Positions 1-5,564 of a stretch of DNA of 14,852 nucleotides are shown piece after piece (position 1 is the first letter of the stretch; every line of letters begins with the position of its first letter). The stretch is from positions 1-14,852 of the forward strand of contig CAJMSL010000037.1 of the NCBI GenBank assembly GCA_905216045.1. The letters are read 5' to 3'. The position numbers and the translations under genes were made by a program. The stretch is from an uncultured bacterium. GTDB lineage: Bacteria; Actinomycetota; Coriobacteriia; Coriobacteriales; Coriobacteriaceae. The notes beneath the pieces were generated by a model, which saw only the letters and a list, made by a program, of their open reading frames with translations, was not told the origin of the DNA and made no database searches.

Positions 1-522
1 GCCTCCGCCCAAAACCAAAGCGCCTCGACGCCATAAATCTGAGGCGGTGCCGCCCTCGGACGGACAGCGCACCCAACCGAACGTTGTCAAAATCGCACCC
101 GAATCAATTGCACGCGAAAGCTCCACCTCAAGTGCCGCCGGCAGAGCGCACACCGCAAACAAGCCACACATCTCCGCCAATACCAAAAGGAGCTGAAGAT
201 CCGTCAGATGCCGCGACATGATGAATGCCGTCAGTAGAGGAGACGTAATCAAAAATCCATGCTCCGTTTCCAGCACGGATTCCCTGGGGAGCTCACCAAG
301 AAACAGCCGCTGCCTAATGCTGGCAGGACAAGTCCGTTTGTTTCTCGTCCGAACCAATGTATGCAACGGAAAGCCGAGCACAACCGCAGCCGTCGGGTTA
401 CGGACGAGGTCATATCGCTGCCGGTCTTCTTCCGGTCGTGGAAGCGGCGGACACAAAGCGCGGACTTGAGGAGGCAAACGCCAGTACCTAAAAGCTGATA
501 TGTCACAAAGTAGATCCTTCAT
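1..522 (-). CDS. Uncharacterised protein, N-terminal 174 residues (runs off left edge)
   Basis: An open minus-strand frame starts at ATG 522-520 and stays open for 174 codons to the window edge, so the C-terminus is missing. It begins MKDLLCDISAFRYWRLPP and holds a Pro-rich stretch at 20-30 (VRALCPPLPRP), a basic stretch LHTLVRTRNKR (53-63), and a hydrophobic helical part TSPLLTAFIM (93-102) followed by LLLVLAEMCG (111-120). There is no signal peptide and no clear membrane span. The layout reminds me of a family of roughly 300-residue proteins frequent in Coriobacteriia whose C-terminal half often resembles a restriction-like nuclease fold; that is recollection, and the part that would prove it lies outside the window. 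No good Shine-Dalgarno precedes the ATG. A GTG two codons upstream is an alternative, and an in-frame TGA lies just beyond. Function unknown. Confidence 0.6.
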   Translation of the reverse strand, partial: MKDLLCDISAFRYWRLPPQVRALCPPLPRPEEDRQRYDLVRNPTAAVVLGFPLHTLVRTRNKRTCPASIRQRLFLGELPRESVLETEHGFLITSPLLTAFIMSRHLTDLQLLLVLAEMCGLFAVCALPAALEVELSRAIDSGAILTTFGWVRCPSEGGTASDLWRRGALVLGGG

Positions 523-605
523 AGGCACAGGAAAACACGAATTTCAACCCAGTCAGTCACGCATTGGCGCGAACGCACCAAAAATGGCACCGAACGGACT
601 GCTAA

Positions 606-671
606 GTTTTCAACAGCCCTCCCCAACTGACCAAAAGCTTGCCGAGAGCTGGACGAAGTTCTGTTGAAAAC
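606..671. repeat. Inverted repeat, 11-bp perfect arms
   Basis: gttttcaacag (606-616) is the exact reverse complement of ctgttgaaaac (661-671), with 44 bp between. It lies in the 295-bp gap between the left-edge gene and pdxR. No coding sequence is credible here; a 63-codon minus-strand frame at 610-801 has no start signal or recognisable content. The role is unknown: a structured RNA or an intergenic palindrome. Confidence 0.55.
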
Positions 672-704
672 CCCATTTTTTCTCATGCAGAAGCTTTACG
701 CGGC

Positions 705-823
705 AAGTGAGTAGACTTTTTTGAACATTCCGAGCAGGCCGGTCTTCCTGCTTTTCAAAACCGCAGGTAGATAACTTGTTACAAAACTGCCTGGTCGCCA
801 AAGTGCTAAAAGTCTACTCACTT
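705..823. repeat. Inverted repeat, 16-bp perfect arms, overlapping the pdxR stop
   Basis: aagtgagtagactttt (705-720) is the exact reverse complement of aaaagtctactcactt (808-823). The right arm supplies the last Lys codon and TGA stop of pdxR. The 87-bp interior contains a smaller hairpin, agcagg/cctgct (733-738 with 747-752). No flanking target duplication is visible. It may act as a 3' structure on the pdxR transcript, but no U-tract follows on that strand, so a standard intrinsic terminator is doubtful. Confidence 0.65.
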
Positions 824-2254
824 AGGTTGCAGAGCACCCCCCATTAGCTGCAATTCCAAGGTATTAAGCATTTTTGGACTCAAATCGTCATACTGAACAA
901 GAATTTGACTTGAGTTTTCAGGAACAGATGCGCCATCGGCACACCAATAACAGTCACTGATATCGACAAAAGGGATACTCGAGCGCGTGAGGGCCCGCAC
1001 AAAAGAGCTTCCGCCCGCTCCACGCTCCGCAACCACGATACAGTAAAGGCCCGCGTCTGCATGCTCGATCGAGACCTCTCCTGCCGGAAATACCTTCCGC
1101 ACAAGCGCCATCAGGCCATCACGCGCCTCGCGAGCACGAACGCGCACGCGGTTCACATGTCGCTCGTAATCACCCGATTCCAGCAAACGCGCCAAAGCGA
1201 CCTGATCAACAGAGCTCACCGACGAGGCGTAGAAACCAAGGTTGCGCCTAAACCGCTCCATTAACTCATCGGGCAACACCATGTACGCCAAACGCAACGC
1301 CGATGAAAGGCTCTTCGAAAACGTGTTGGTGTAGATAACCGACTGGGCGGCATCGATCGACGCGAGCGCGGGAATCGGCTTCCCGGCAAGGCGAAACTCA
1401 CAATCAAAGTCATCTTCGATGAGATACCGACCTGGTCGCTCGGCGGCCCAGCTCAGAAGCGCATAGCGCCGCGCAATGCTCGTCACAAGGCCGGTCGGAT
1501 ACTGATGGGACGGCATCAGATGAAGTACATCGGTCCCGGTTTTCTGCAGAGCGCTCAAGTCCACGCCCTCATCATCCAACGGGATATGTCGAACTTTGCA
1601 GCCCATAGCCTGATAGATGCGCGTCAGACGTAAATAGCCCGGGTCCTCAACGGCATACACCTTGTCAGCGCCAAGCAACTGAACCAACATGGTATCGAGC
1701 AGCTGGGCGCCCGCGCCGATAACAATGTTATTGGGATCGACATTCATGCCCCTTGTCCCACGCAGGTGGTGAGCAATTGCGCGTCGCAGCCGAGCGGTGC
1801 CCTGCGCCGGTGCGGGCGAAAAGATTTCGCGCTCATCTTCGGATGCCAGCGTCGCCCGTAGTGCGCTTTGCCAAAGCCGCGCCGCCTCCAAAGCGGAAGG
1901 AGAAAGTGCATCGAATAGCTCGACCTGTCCGTTGACATCATGCGCGCTGGGACCCGCAGAGGCGGCATCTCGGTCGATGCGCTCCGCAGCCGAAGCCAAA
2001 ACCGGTGCATCCGGAAGCTCGCAAGCGTAGTAGCCACGACGCGGCATTGAGCAAATATAGCCCTCGGCAAGTAACTGGCTATATGCATTCTCGATGGTAA
2101 TGACACTGATTCCCAGATGACTGGCAAAGGCGCGCTTAGACGGAAGATGCTCCCCCGCCGCAATACGTCCAGCAACAATATCATCTCGAATTTTCTGGTA
2201 AACATACTCATAAAGCGATGCTTCGCCGCGTTTTTCCAAATTGTAGTCAAGCAT
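818..2254 (-). CDS. pdxR: PdxR, GntR/MocR-family regulator of PLP synthesis
   Basis: 478-residue chimeric regulator: an N-terminal GntR-type winged helix-turn-helix (about 9-78, with LPSKRAFASHLGIS then VITIENAYSQL) joined to a class I aminotransferase-like domain (about 115-470). Landmarks of the PLP-binding fold are present: MPSHQYPTG (247-255), EDDFDCEF (280-287) and TFSKSLSSALRLAY (311-324) with presumed Schiff-base Lys314. MocR-type PdxR proteins sense PLP and control pdxST; its position divergent from pdxST fits this. The frame can be extended to a TTG at 2287, but ATG 2254 is preferred because AGGTGG lies 7 nt upstream and the protein then begins MLDYNLEKRG, as usual in the family. The repeated ctgaccttat boxes beside its start suggest autoregulation. 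Its stop codon lies inside an inverted-repeat arm. Confidence 0.9.
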   Translation of the reverse strand: MLDYNLEKRGEASLYEYVYQKIRDDIVAGRIAAGEHLPSKRAFASHLGISVITIENAYSQLLAEGYICSMPRRGYYACELPDAPVLASAAERIDRDAASAGPSAHDVNGQVELFDALSPSALEAARLWQSALRATLASEDEREIFSPAPAQGTARLRRAIAHHLRGTRGMNVDPNNIVIGAGAQLLDTMLVQLLGADKVYAVEDPGYLRLTRIYQAMGCKVRHIPLDDEGVDLSALQKTGTDVLHLMPSHQYPTGLVTSIARRYALLSWAAERPGRYLIEDDFDCEFRLAGKPIPALASIDAAQSVIYTNTFSKSLSSALRLAYMVLPDELMERFRRNLGFYASSVSSVDQVALARLLESGDYERHVNRVRVRAREARDGLMALVRKVFPAGEVSIEHADAGLYCIVVAERGAGGSSFVRALTRSSIPFVDISDCYWCADGASVPENSSQILVQYDDLSPKMLNTLELQLMGGALQPK

Positions 2255-2265
2255 GAGTTTGCCAC

Positions 2266-2309
2266 CTGACCTTATCGAGCTGTTCAATCTGGTATTAGGC
2301 TGACCTTAT
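2266..2309. promoter_or_regulatory. Candidate PdxR operator: direct repeats between pdxR and pdxS
   Basis: The 10-mer ctgaccttat occurs at 2266-2275 and again at 2300-2309, 34 bp start to start, about three helical turns. A partial relative, ctggtattag, lies between them at 2289-2298. The first copy overlaps the pdxR Shine-Dalgarno region. The second is upstream of a weak pdxS promoter candidate: ttgcca 2333-2338, 15 nt, taggat 2354-2359. MocR regulators are known to bind spaced direct repeats in such divergent regions. Assignment to PdxR is by position only. Confidence 0.45.
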
Positions 2310-2399
2310 TATTATCTCGAAAACTGAGTATTTTGCCATACCCAGCTCCCCGATAGGATGTTCCGTCAAGCAATGCACATGCCAACCAAGGGAGCAACC

Positions 2400-3290
2400 A
2401 TGGCAGAACAGACCAGCAAGGCCGATCGCGTCAAACTCAATCGCGAACTCGCGCAGATGCTCAAGGGCGGCGTCATCATGGACGTCACCACACCCGAGCA
2501 GGCGCGCATTGCCGAGGAGGCAGGCGCCTGTGCCGTCATGGCTCTCGAGCGCATCCCGGCCGACATCCGTGCCGCAGGCGGCGTCTCGCGCATGAGCGAC
2601 CCCAAGATGATCAAGGGCATCCAGGAGGCCGTCTCCGTCCCCGTCATGGCCAAGTGCCGCATCGGTCACATCGTCGAGGCGCAGGTCCTGCAGGCCATCG
2701 AGATCGACTACATCGATGAGTCCGAGGTTCTCTCCCCTGCCGATGACGTCTATCACATCGACAAGACCCAGTTTGACGTGCCGTTTGTCTGCGGCGCCCG
2801 TGATCTGGGCGAGGCGCTGCGCCGTGTTGCCGAGGGCGCCACGATGATTCGCACCAAGGGCGAGCCGGGCACGGGCGACGTGGTCCAGGCCGTGCGCCAC
2901 ATGCGCAAGATCCAAAAGCAGATCCGTGACGTTGTTGCTCTGCGCGACGACGAGCTCTTTGAGGCAGCCAAGCAACTGCAGGTTCCGGTCGAGCTGGTGC
3001 GCGAGGTCCATGCCACGGGCAAGCTTCCCGTTGTGAACTTTGCCGCCGGCGGCGTAGCGACCCCTGCCGACGCCGCGCTGATGATGCAACTGGGCGCCGA
3101 GGGCGTCTTTGTCGGCTCGGGCATCTTTAAGAGCGGCGACCCCGCCAAGCGCGCCGCCGCCATCGTCAAGGCCGTGGCAAACTTCACCGATGCCAAGCTC
3201 ATCGCCGAGCTTTCGGAGGACCTGGGCGAGGCCATGGTGGGCATCAACGCCGACGAGATCGAAATCATCATGGAGGAGCGCGGACGCTAG
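2400..3290 (+). CDS. pdxS: PdxS, pyridoxal 5'-phosphate synthase lyase subunit
   Basis: 296-residue (beta/alpha)8 synthase subunit that makes PLP from ribose 5-phosphate, glyceraldehyde 3-phosphate and ammonia delivered by PdxT; cytosolic, a 12-mer in known relatives. Visible signature residues are KGGVIMDVT with Asp28, PVMAKCRIGH with Lys85 (substrate imine), IRTKGEPGTGD with Lys153 (second catalytic lysine), and the phosphate-binding run FAAGGVATPADAALMMQLGA. The spacing matches Bacillus subtilis Asp24/Lys81/Lys149 with a constant offset of four. The length is normal. ATG 2400 is chosen over the in-frame ATG at 2358 because AAGGGAG (2388-2394) sits 5 nt upstream and the family starts there. 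pdxT follows after 20 nt, so the two are co-transcribed. Confidence 0.97.
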   Translation: MAEQTSKADRVKLNRELAQMLKGGVIMDVTTPEQARIAEEAGACAVMALERIPADIRAAGGVSRMSDPKMIKGIQEAVSVPVMAKCRIGHIVEAQVLQAIEIDYIDESEVLSPADDVYHIDKTQFDVPFVCGARDLGEALRRVAEGATMIRTKGEPGTGDVVQAVRHMRKIQKQIRDVVALRDDELFEAAKQLQVPVELVREVHATGKLPVVNFAAGGVATPADAALMMQLGAEGVFVGSGIFKSGDPAKRAAAIVKAVANFTDAKLIAELSEDLGEAMVGINADEIEIIMEERGR

Positions 3291-3310
3291 TCCGGCAGAA
3301 AGGATCGCAC

Positions 3311-3898
3311 ATGAGCGATTATGCAGACCAAACGGTCGCCGTGCTGGCGGTCCAAGGCGCATTTGCCGAGCACGAGGCAAGACTATCCGAGCTGGGCGCG
3401 CGCTGTATTGAGCTGAGGCAGGCGGCTGATTTGAAGCAGGACTTTGACCGTCTGGTACTTCCCGGCGGCGAGTCTACCGTTCAAGGGAAGCTGCTTGATG
3501 AGTTGGGCATGCTCGAGGAGCTTCGCACCCGCATTGTTGAAGGCATGCCCGTCCTGGGCACCTGCGCCGGCCTGATTCTGCTGGCTCACGACCTTGCCGC
3601 CCATGACGATAAGGGCACGCCGCGCCTGGCAACCATGGATGTGCTCGTTGAGCGCAATGCCTACGGCAGGCAGCTCGGCAGTTTTCGAACCAAGGGGCAG
3701 GTAGCTGGCATCGACGGTGAAGTGCCGCTGACGTTTATCCGCGCGCCCCGCATCGTCGAGGTCCACGGCGACGCAAAGGCCTTAGCGAAAGTCGACGGCC
3801 GTATCGTCGCCGCGCGCCAGGGCAACCAGCTCGGCGTAACCTTCCACCCCGAACTCGACGAAGACACCCGCCTCCACGAACTGTTCCTACAAATGTAG
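3311..3898 (+). CDS. pdxT: PdxT, glutaminase subunit of PLP synthase
   Basis: 195-residue class I glutamine amidotransferase that hydrolyses glutamine and passes ammonia to PdxS. The catalytic triad is visible: Cys85 in GTCAGLILLA (nucleophile elbow), His179 and Glu181 in VTFHPELDED. The oxyanion/glutamine-binding motif LPGGEST is at 50-56 and the early AVQGAFAEH motif at 13-21. All are in usual positions and the length is typical. agaaagga precedes the ATG at suitable spacing. It follows pdxS by 20 nt, giving equimolar expression of the two subunits. A long palindrome begins 24 nt after its stop. The IS110 element inserted just beyond that, so pdxT itself is intact. Confidence 0.96.
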   Translation: MSDYADQTVAVLAVQGAFAEHEARLSELGARCIELRQAADLKQDFDRLVLPGGESTVQGKLLDELGMLEELRTRIVEGMPVLGTCAGLILLAHDLAAHDDKGTPRLATMDVLVERNAYGRQLGSFRTKGQVAGIDGEVPLTFIRAPRIVEVHGDAKALAKVDGRIVAARQGNQLGVTFHPELDEDTRLHELFLQM

Positions 3899-3922
3899 GC
3901 ATCGAAATCAACAAACGAAACG

Positions 3923-3984
3923 AGAGTGGATGATCTCCCACTTTGAGCTTGAATGCAGGCTCAAACCGGGAGATCATCCACTCT
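3923..3984 (+). terminator. Long hairpin after pdxT, probable terminator
   Basis: agagtggatgatctccc (3923-3939) pairs perfectly with gggagatcatccactct (3968-3984), 17 bp. The inner arms tttgagc (3942-3948) and gctcaaa (3959-3965) extend it, giving about 24 bp with a two-base mismatch. Only a poor T-rich tail (tgttct) follows. The sequence is related to the palindrome at 8305-8398 (gtgga..tctccc arms and an inner tttgagc/gctcaaa-like pair), so it is one copy of an intergenic repeat family used here at a gene end. Confidence 0.6.
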
Positions 3985-3993
3985 TGTTCTATG

Positions 3994-4013
3994 TAGTCGT
4001 TTAAGAACGTCCA
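3994..4013 (+). repeat. Left half of the intergenic palindrome split by the IS, plus core CA
   Basis: tagtcgtttaagaacgtcc (3994-4012) is identical to 12411-12429 in the uninterrupted palindrome at 12384-12439. The other half, cccaacgacta, is at 5425-5435 beyond the IS. The dinucleotide ca occurs at both junctions (4012-4013 and 5423-5424), as expected for the core duplicated by an IS110-type insertion. Confidence 0.7.
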
Positions 4014-4030
4014 TTACAGTCGAAATTGTC

Positions 4031-4230
4031 AGCCTGGGACCATCTCGGGCTACGATTGAGGCGCGCCCAGAACGGGCCGCCGACCGGGCGCCCGCGCACG
4101 GCCGAACGTCCCTGCCCCCGAGAGGGCCTGTTGGGTGCTGCCGGCGCGGGGCGCGCCGCCCCCGACGGCTGATAGGAAAGTGCCGGGCAGGTGCCGCGGC
4201 TGGTAATGTGAGTGCCGAGGGGGAGGCCAT
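4031..4230 (+). ncRNA. Predicted IS110 bridge RNA (target- and donor-guiding RNA)
   Basis: Hand folding of the left end gives, in order: a hairpin 4031-4038/4044-4051; a 5' stem-loop 4060-4081 (GGCG-c-GCCC, loop AGAAC); a target-binding loop closed by 4091-4102/4140-4150 with apical hairpin 4114-4127; and a donor-binding loop closed by 4155-4169/4214-4227 with apical hairpin 4182-4200. Guides: 4104-4110 gaacgtc equals the left flank 4005-4011. 4130-4137 gttgggtg is the reverse complement of core plus right flank 5423-5430. 4172-4178 ataggaa equals the right IS end 5416-5422. 4203-4208 gtaatg is the reverse complement of core plus left IS end 4012-4017. Both 3' guides end in TG, complementary to core CA. 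Order and polarity match the IS621 bridge RNA. The exact RNA ends are inferred. Confidence 0.8.
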
Positions 4231-4261
4231 CCGGTCGAACGACTACCGGAAGGATACCACC

Positions 4262-5395
4262 GTGAAAGCGCCATCCACCAGACCCGCGGCCGTGCTCGGC
4301 CTGGACGTCGGCAAGTCGTCGCACTGGGCCTGCCTGATCGACCGCGACGGGGAGGTGCTGGCCAGCGCCCCCGTCCGCAACAGGGAGGTCGAGCTCGACG
4401 CGCTGTTCGCCTCCGCGCCCGCCGGCACGCTCGTCGTCGTCGACCAGTTCCGCAACATAGGGTCCCTCGCCGTGAGGCGGGCCCGCGCCGCGGGGCTCGG
4501 GGTCGCCTACCTGCCCGGGCTCGCCGCCAGCCGCGCCGCGGGCCTGTTCGCCGGCGAGGCCAAGACCGACGAGCGCGACGCCGCGGTGATCGCGCGGACC
4601 GCCCTGGGCGTGCCGGACTCCCTGTCGGGGGTCCCGGGCCGCGGCGAGGCCCTCGAGGCCGCCCGCGCCCTCTCGTCGCAGCGCGACCACGTCGTCGCCT
4701 GCGCGACCAGGGACAAGAACCGCCTGCGCGCGGTGCTGCTCGAGTCCTGCCCGGCCCTCGAGGCCGCGGTCGACCTGTCGGACCGGCGGTGGCTGGAGCT
4801 GCTCGCCGGGTTCGGCGGGGCGTGGGGGATCGCCCGCTCCGGGGCCGAGGGCCCGCGGGCCGAGGCCGCCGGGGAGGCCGCGGCCGCCTCCACCGCGCCC
4901 CCGCCGGCGCTCGTCGAGGCCGAGAACAGGCAGGTCAGGTTCCTGGCCGCCCGAATATCGGAGGCCCTCGACGAGGCCGGGGCCCTCGAGGCCGAGACGG
5001 CGGCGCTGCTCGAGGGCGACGAGGCCTACGCGTGCCTGCTCACCGTGCCCGGCATCGGCCCGAGGACCGCGGCGCAGCTCGCGGTGTCGGTCGACATCGG
5101 GAGGTTCCCGGACCACGACCACCTGGCCTCGTACTGCGGCATAGCCCCGAGGGTGAGGAGCTCCGGCACGTCGGTGAGGTCGGTCAGGGCGTCCAGGCGC
5201 GGCGACGCGAGGCTCAAGTCCCTGCTGATCTTCTCGTGCAACAGCCTGGTGAGGTCCTCGGGGCGCTACGGCGAGTACTACCGGGCCTGCAGGGCACGGG
5301 GCATGGGGCACGGGCGGGCGCTCAAGGCCGTCGCGAGGAAGCGGCTCAGGGCGATATACGCCGTGATGCGCGACCGGGTGCCCTACCGGGAGTAG
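4262..5395 (+). CDS. IS110-family RNA-guided recombinase (transposase)
   Basis: 377-residue recombinase. The N-terminal DEDD/RuvC-like domain shows GLDVGKSSH (Asp15), LVVVDQF (Asp61), and EAKTDERDAAVIA (Asp103, Asp106). A middle helical region (about 125-250) is followed by the C-terminal Transposase_20 domain with LLTVPGIGPRTA (259-270), YCGIAP (291-296) and RSSGTS, where Ser301 is the likely nucleophile. Enzymes of this type excise and insert the element through a bridge RNA encoded beside them. The second acidic position is Asp where IS621 has Glu60; VVDQ is a variant I associate with actinobacterial relatives. Start GTG 4262 is chosen for GGAAGGA (4248-4254) 7 nt upstream and because homology begins there. 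The frame is open further upstream (to 3953), but that part overlaps the structured RNA. The gene appears intact. Confidence 0.93.
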   Translation: MKAPSTRPAAVLGLDVGKSSHWACLIDRDGEVLASAPVRNREVELDALFASAPAGTLVVVDQFRNIGSLAVRRARAAGLGVAYLPGLAASRAAGLFAGEAKTDERDAAVIARTALGVPDSLSGVPGRGEALEAARALSSQRDHVVACATRDKNRLRAVLLESCPALEAAVDLSDRRWLELLAGFGGAWGIARSGAEGPRAEAAGEAAAASTAPPPALVEAENRQVRFLAARISEALDEAGALEAETAALLEGDEAYACLLTVPGIGPRTAAQLAVSVDIGRFPDHDHLASYCGIAPRVRSSGTSVRSVRASRRGDARLKSLLIFSCNSLVRSSGRYGEYYRACRARGMGHGRALKAVARKRLRAIYAVMRDRVPYRE

Positions 5396-5404
5396 CCCCG
5401 ACGG

Positions 5405-5410
5405 TTGACA
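5405..5410 (+). promoter_or_regulatory. -35 hexamer at IS right end (possible circle-junction promoter)
   Basis: A perfect TTGACA sits 12 nt before the core CA at the right end. If the ends join in a circular intermediate, the left end brings TACAGT (4015-4020) to a 15-nt spacing, just upstream of the RNA's first hairpin. Junction promoters of this kind are known in the IS110 family. The short spacing and the 4/6 -10 make it only suggestive. In the inserted state no good -10 follows within 16-19 nt. Confidence 0.4.
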
Positions 5411-5424
5411 AAACTATAGGAACA

Positions 5425-5435
5425 CCCAACGACTA
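5425..5435 (+). repeat. Right half of the IS-split palindrome
   Basis: cccaacgacta completes the palindrome whose left half ends at 4011. Its last eight bases, aacgacta, are the reverse complement of tagtcgtt at 3994-4001. Between here and pdxK (5565) are about 130 bp with no gene and no convincing -35/-10 pair. Confidence 0.6.
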
Positions 5436-5564
5436 CCTCGTTTTCGTAACCTTTTCGCAACAATGCGCTCTTCGCGACCGTAGCGCCCGCTCACAACGTC
5501 CCCTGCGCTACACTTAGTCGCACTGTGGCGCTGCTGCGCCGTGCCCGAACCAAGGGAGACCCTC

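Larger units (their letters stand above)
4012..5424 (+). mobile_element. Complete IS110-family insertion sequence
   Basis: Boundaries come from the flanking palindrome: left half 3994-4011, right half 5425-5435. With CA counted once the element is 1411 bp. It holds a 250-bp structured non-coding left end, one recombinase gene (4262-5395) and a short right end of about 30 bp. There are no terminal inverted repeats and no longer target duplication, as usual for the IS110 group. Base composition is much more GC-rich than the flanking genes, and Arg AGG codons are frequent in the recombinase, suggesting arrival from another lineage. No lesion is visible in the gene or ends. A perfect TTGACA (5405-5410) lies at the right end. 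The insertion separates pdxT from pdxK without breaking either. Confidence 0.85.

Noticed and set aside
610..801. 63-codon minus-strand frame between pdxR and the left-edge gene
   Set aside because: It is made largely of the two inverted repeats, with no supporting ribosome site.
2295..3380. 361-codon minus-strand frame opposite pdxS
   Set aside because: pdxS on the plus strand is unambiguous. The antisense frame has no start signal or family resemblance.
3953..4261. Upstream extension of the recombinase frame
   Set aside because: It crosses the IS boundary and the structured guide RNA. GTG 4262 has a good ribosome site and matches where homology begins.
4001..5311. 436-codon minus-strand frame across the IS recombinase
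   Set aside because: Its composition (Gly/Arg/Pro/Ala-rich) is typical of antisense readings of GC-rich genes. The plus-strand recombinase has all catalytic motifs.
4011..5426. CC as the recombination core and 4013-5425 as the element
   Set aside because: It needs an altered C count in the target and leaves the left donor guide four bases from the core. CA makes all four guides fit.
5405..5564. IS right-end TTGACA as an outward promoter for pdxK
   Set aside because: No acceptable -10 lies 16-19 nt downstream in the inserted state.
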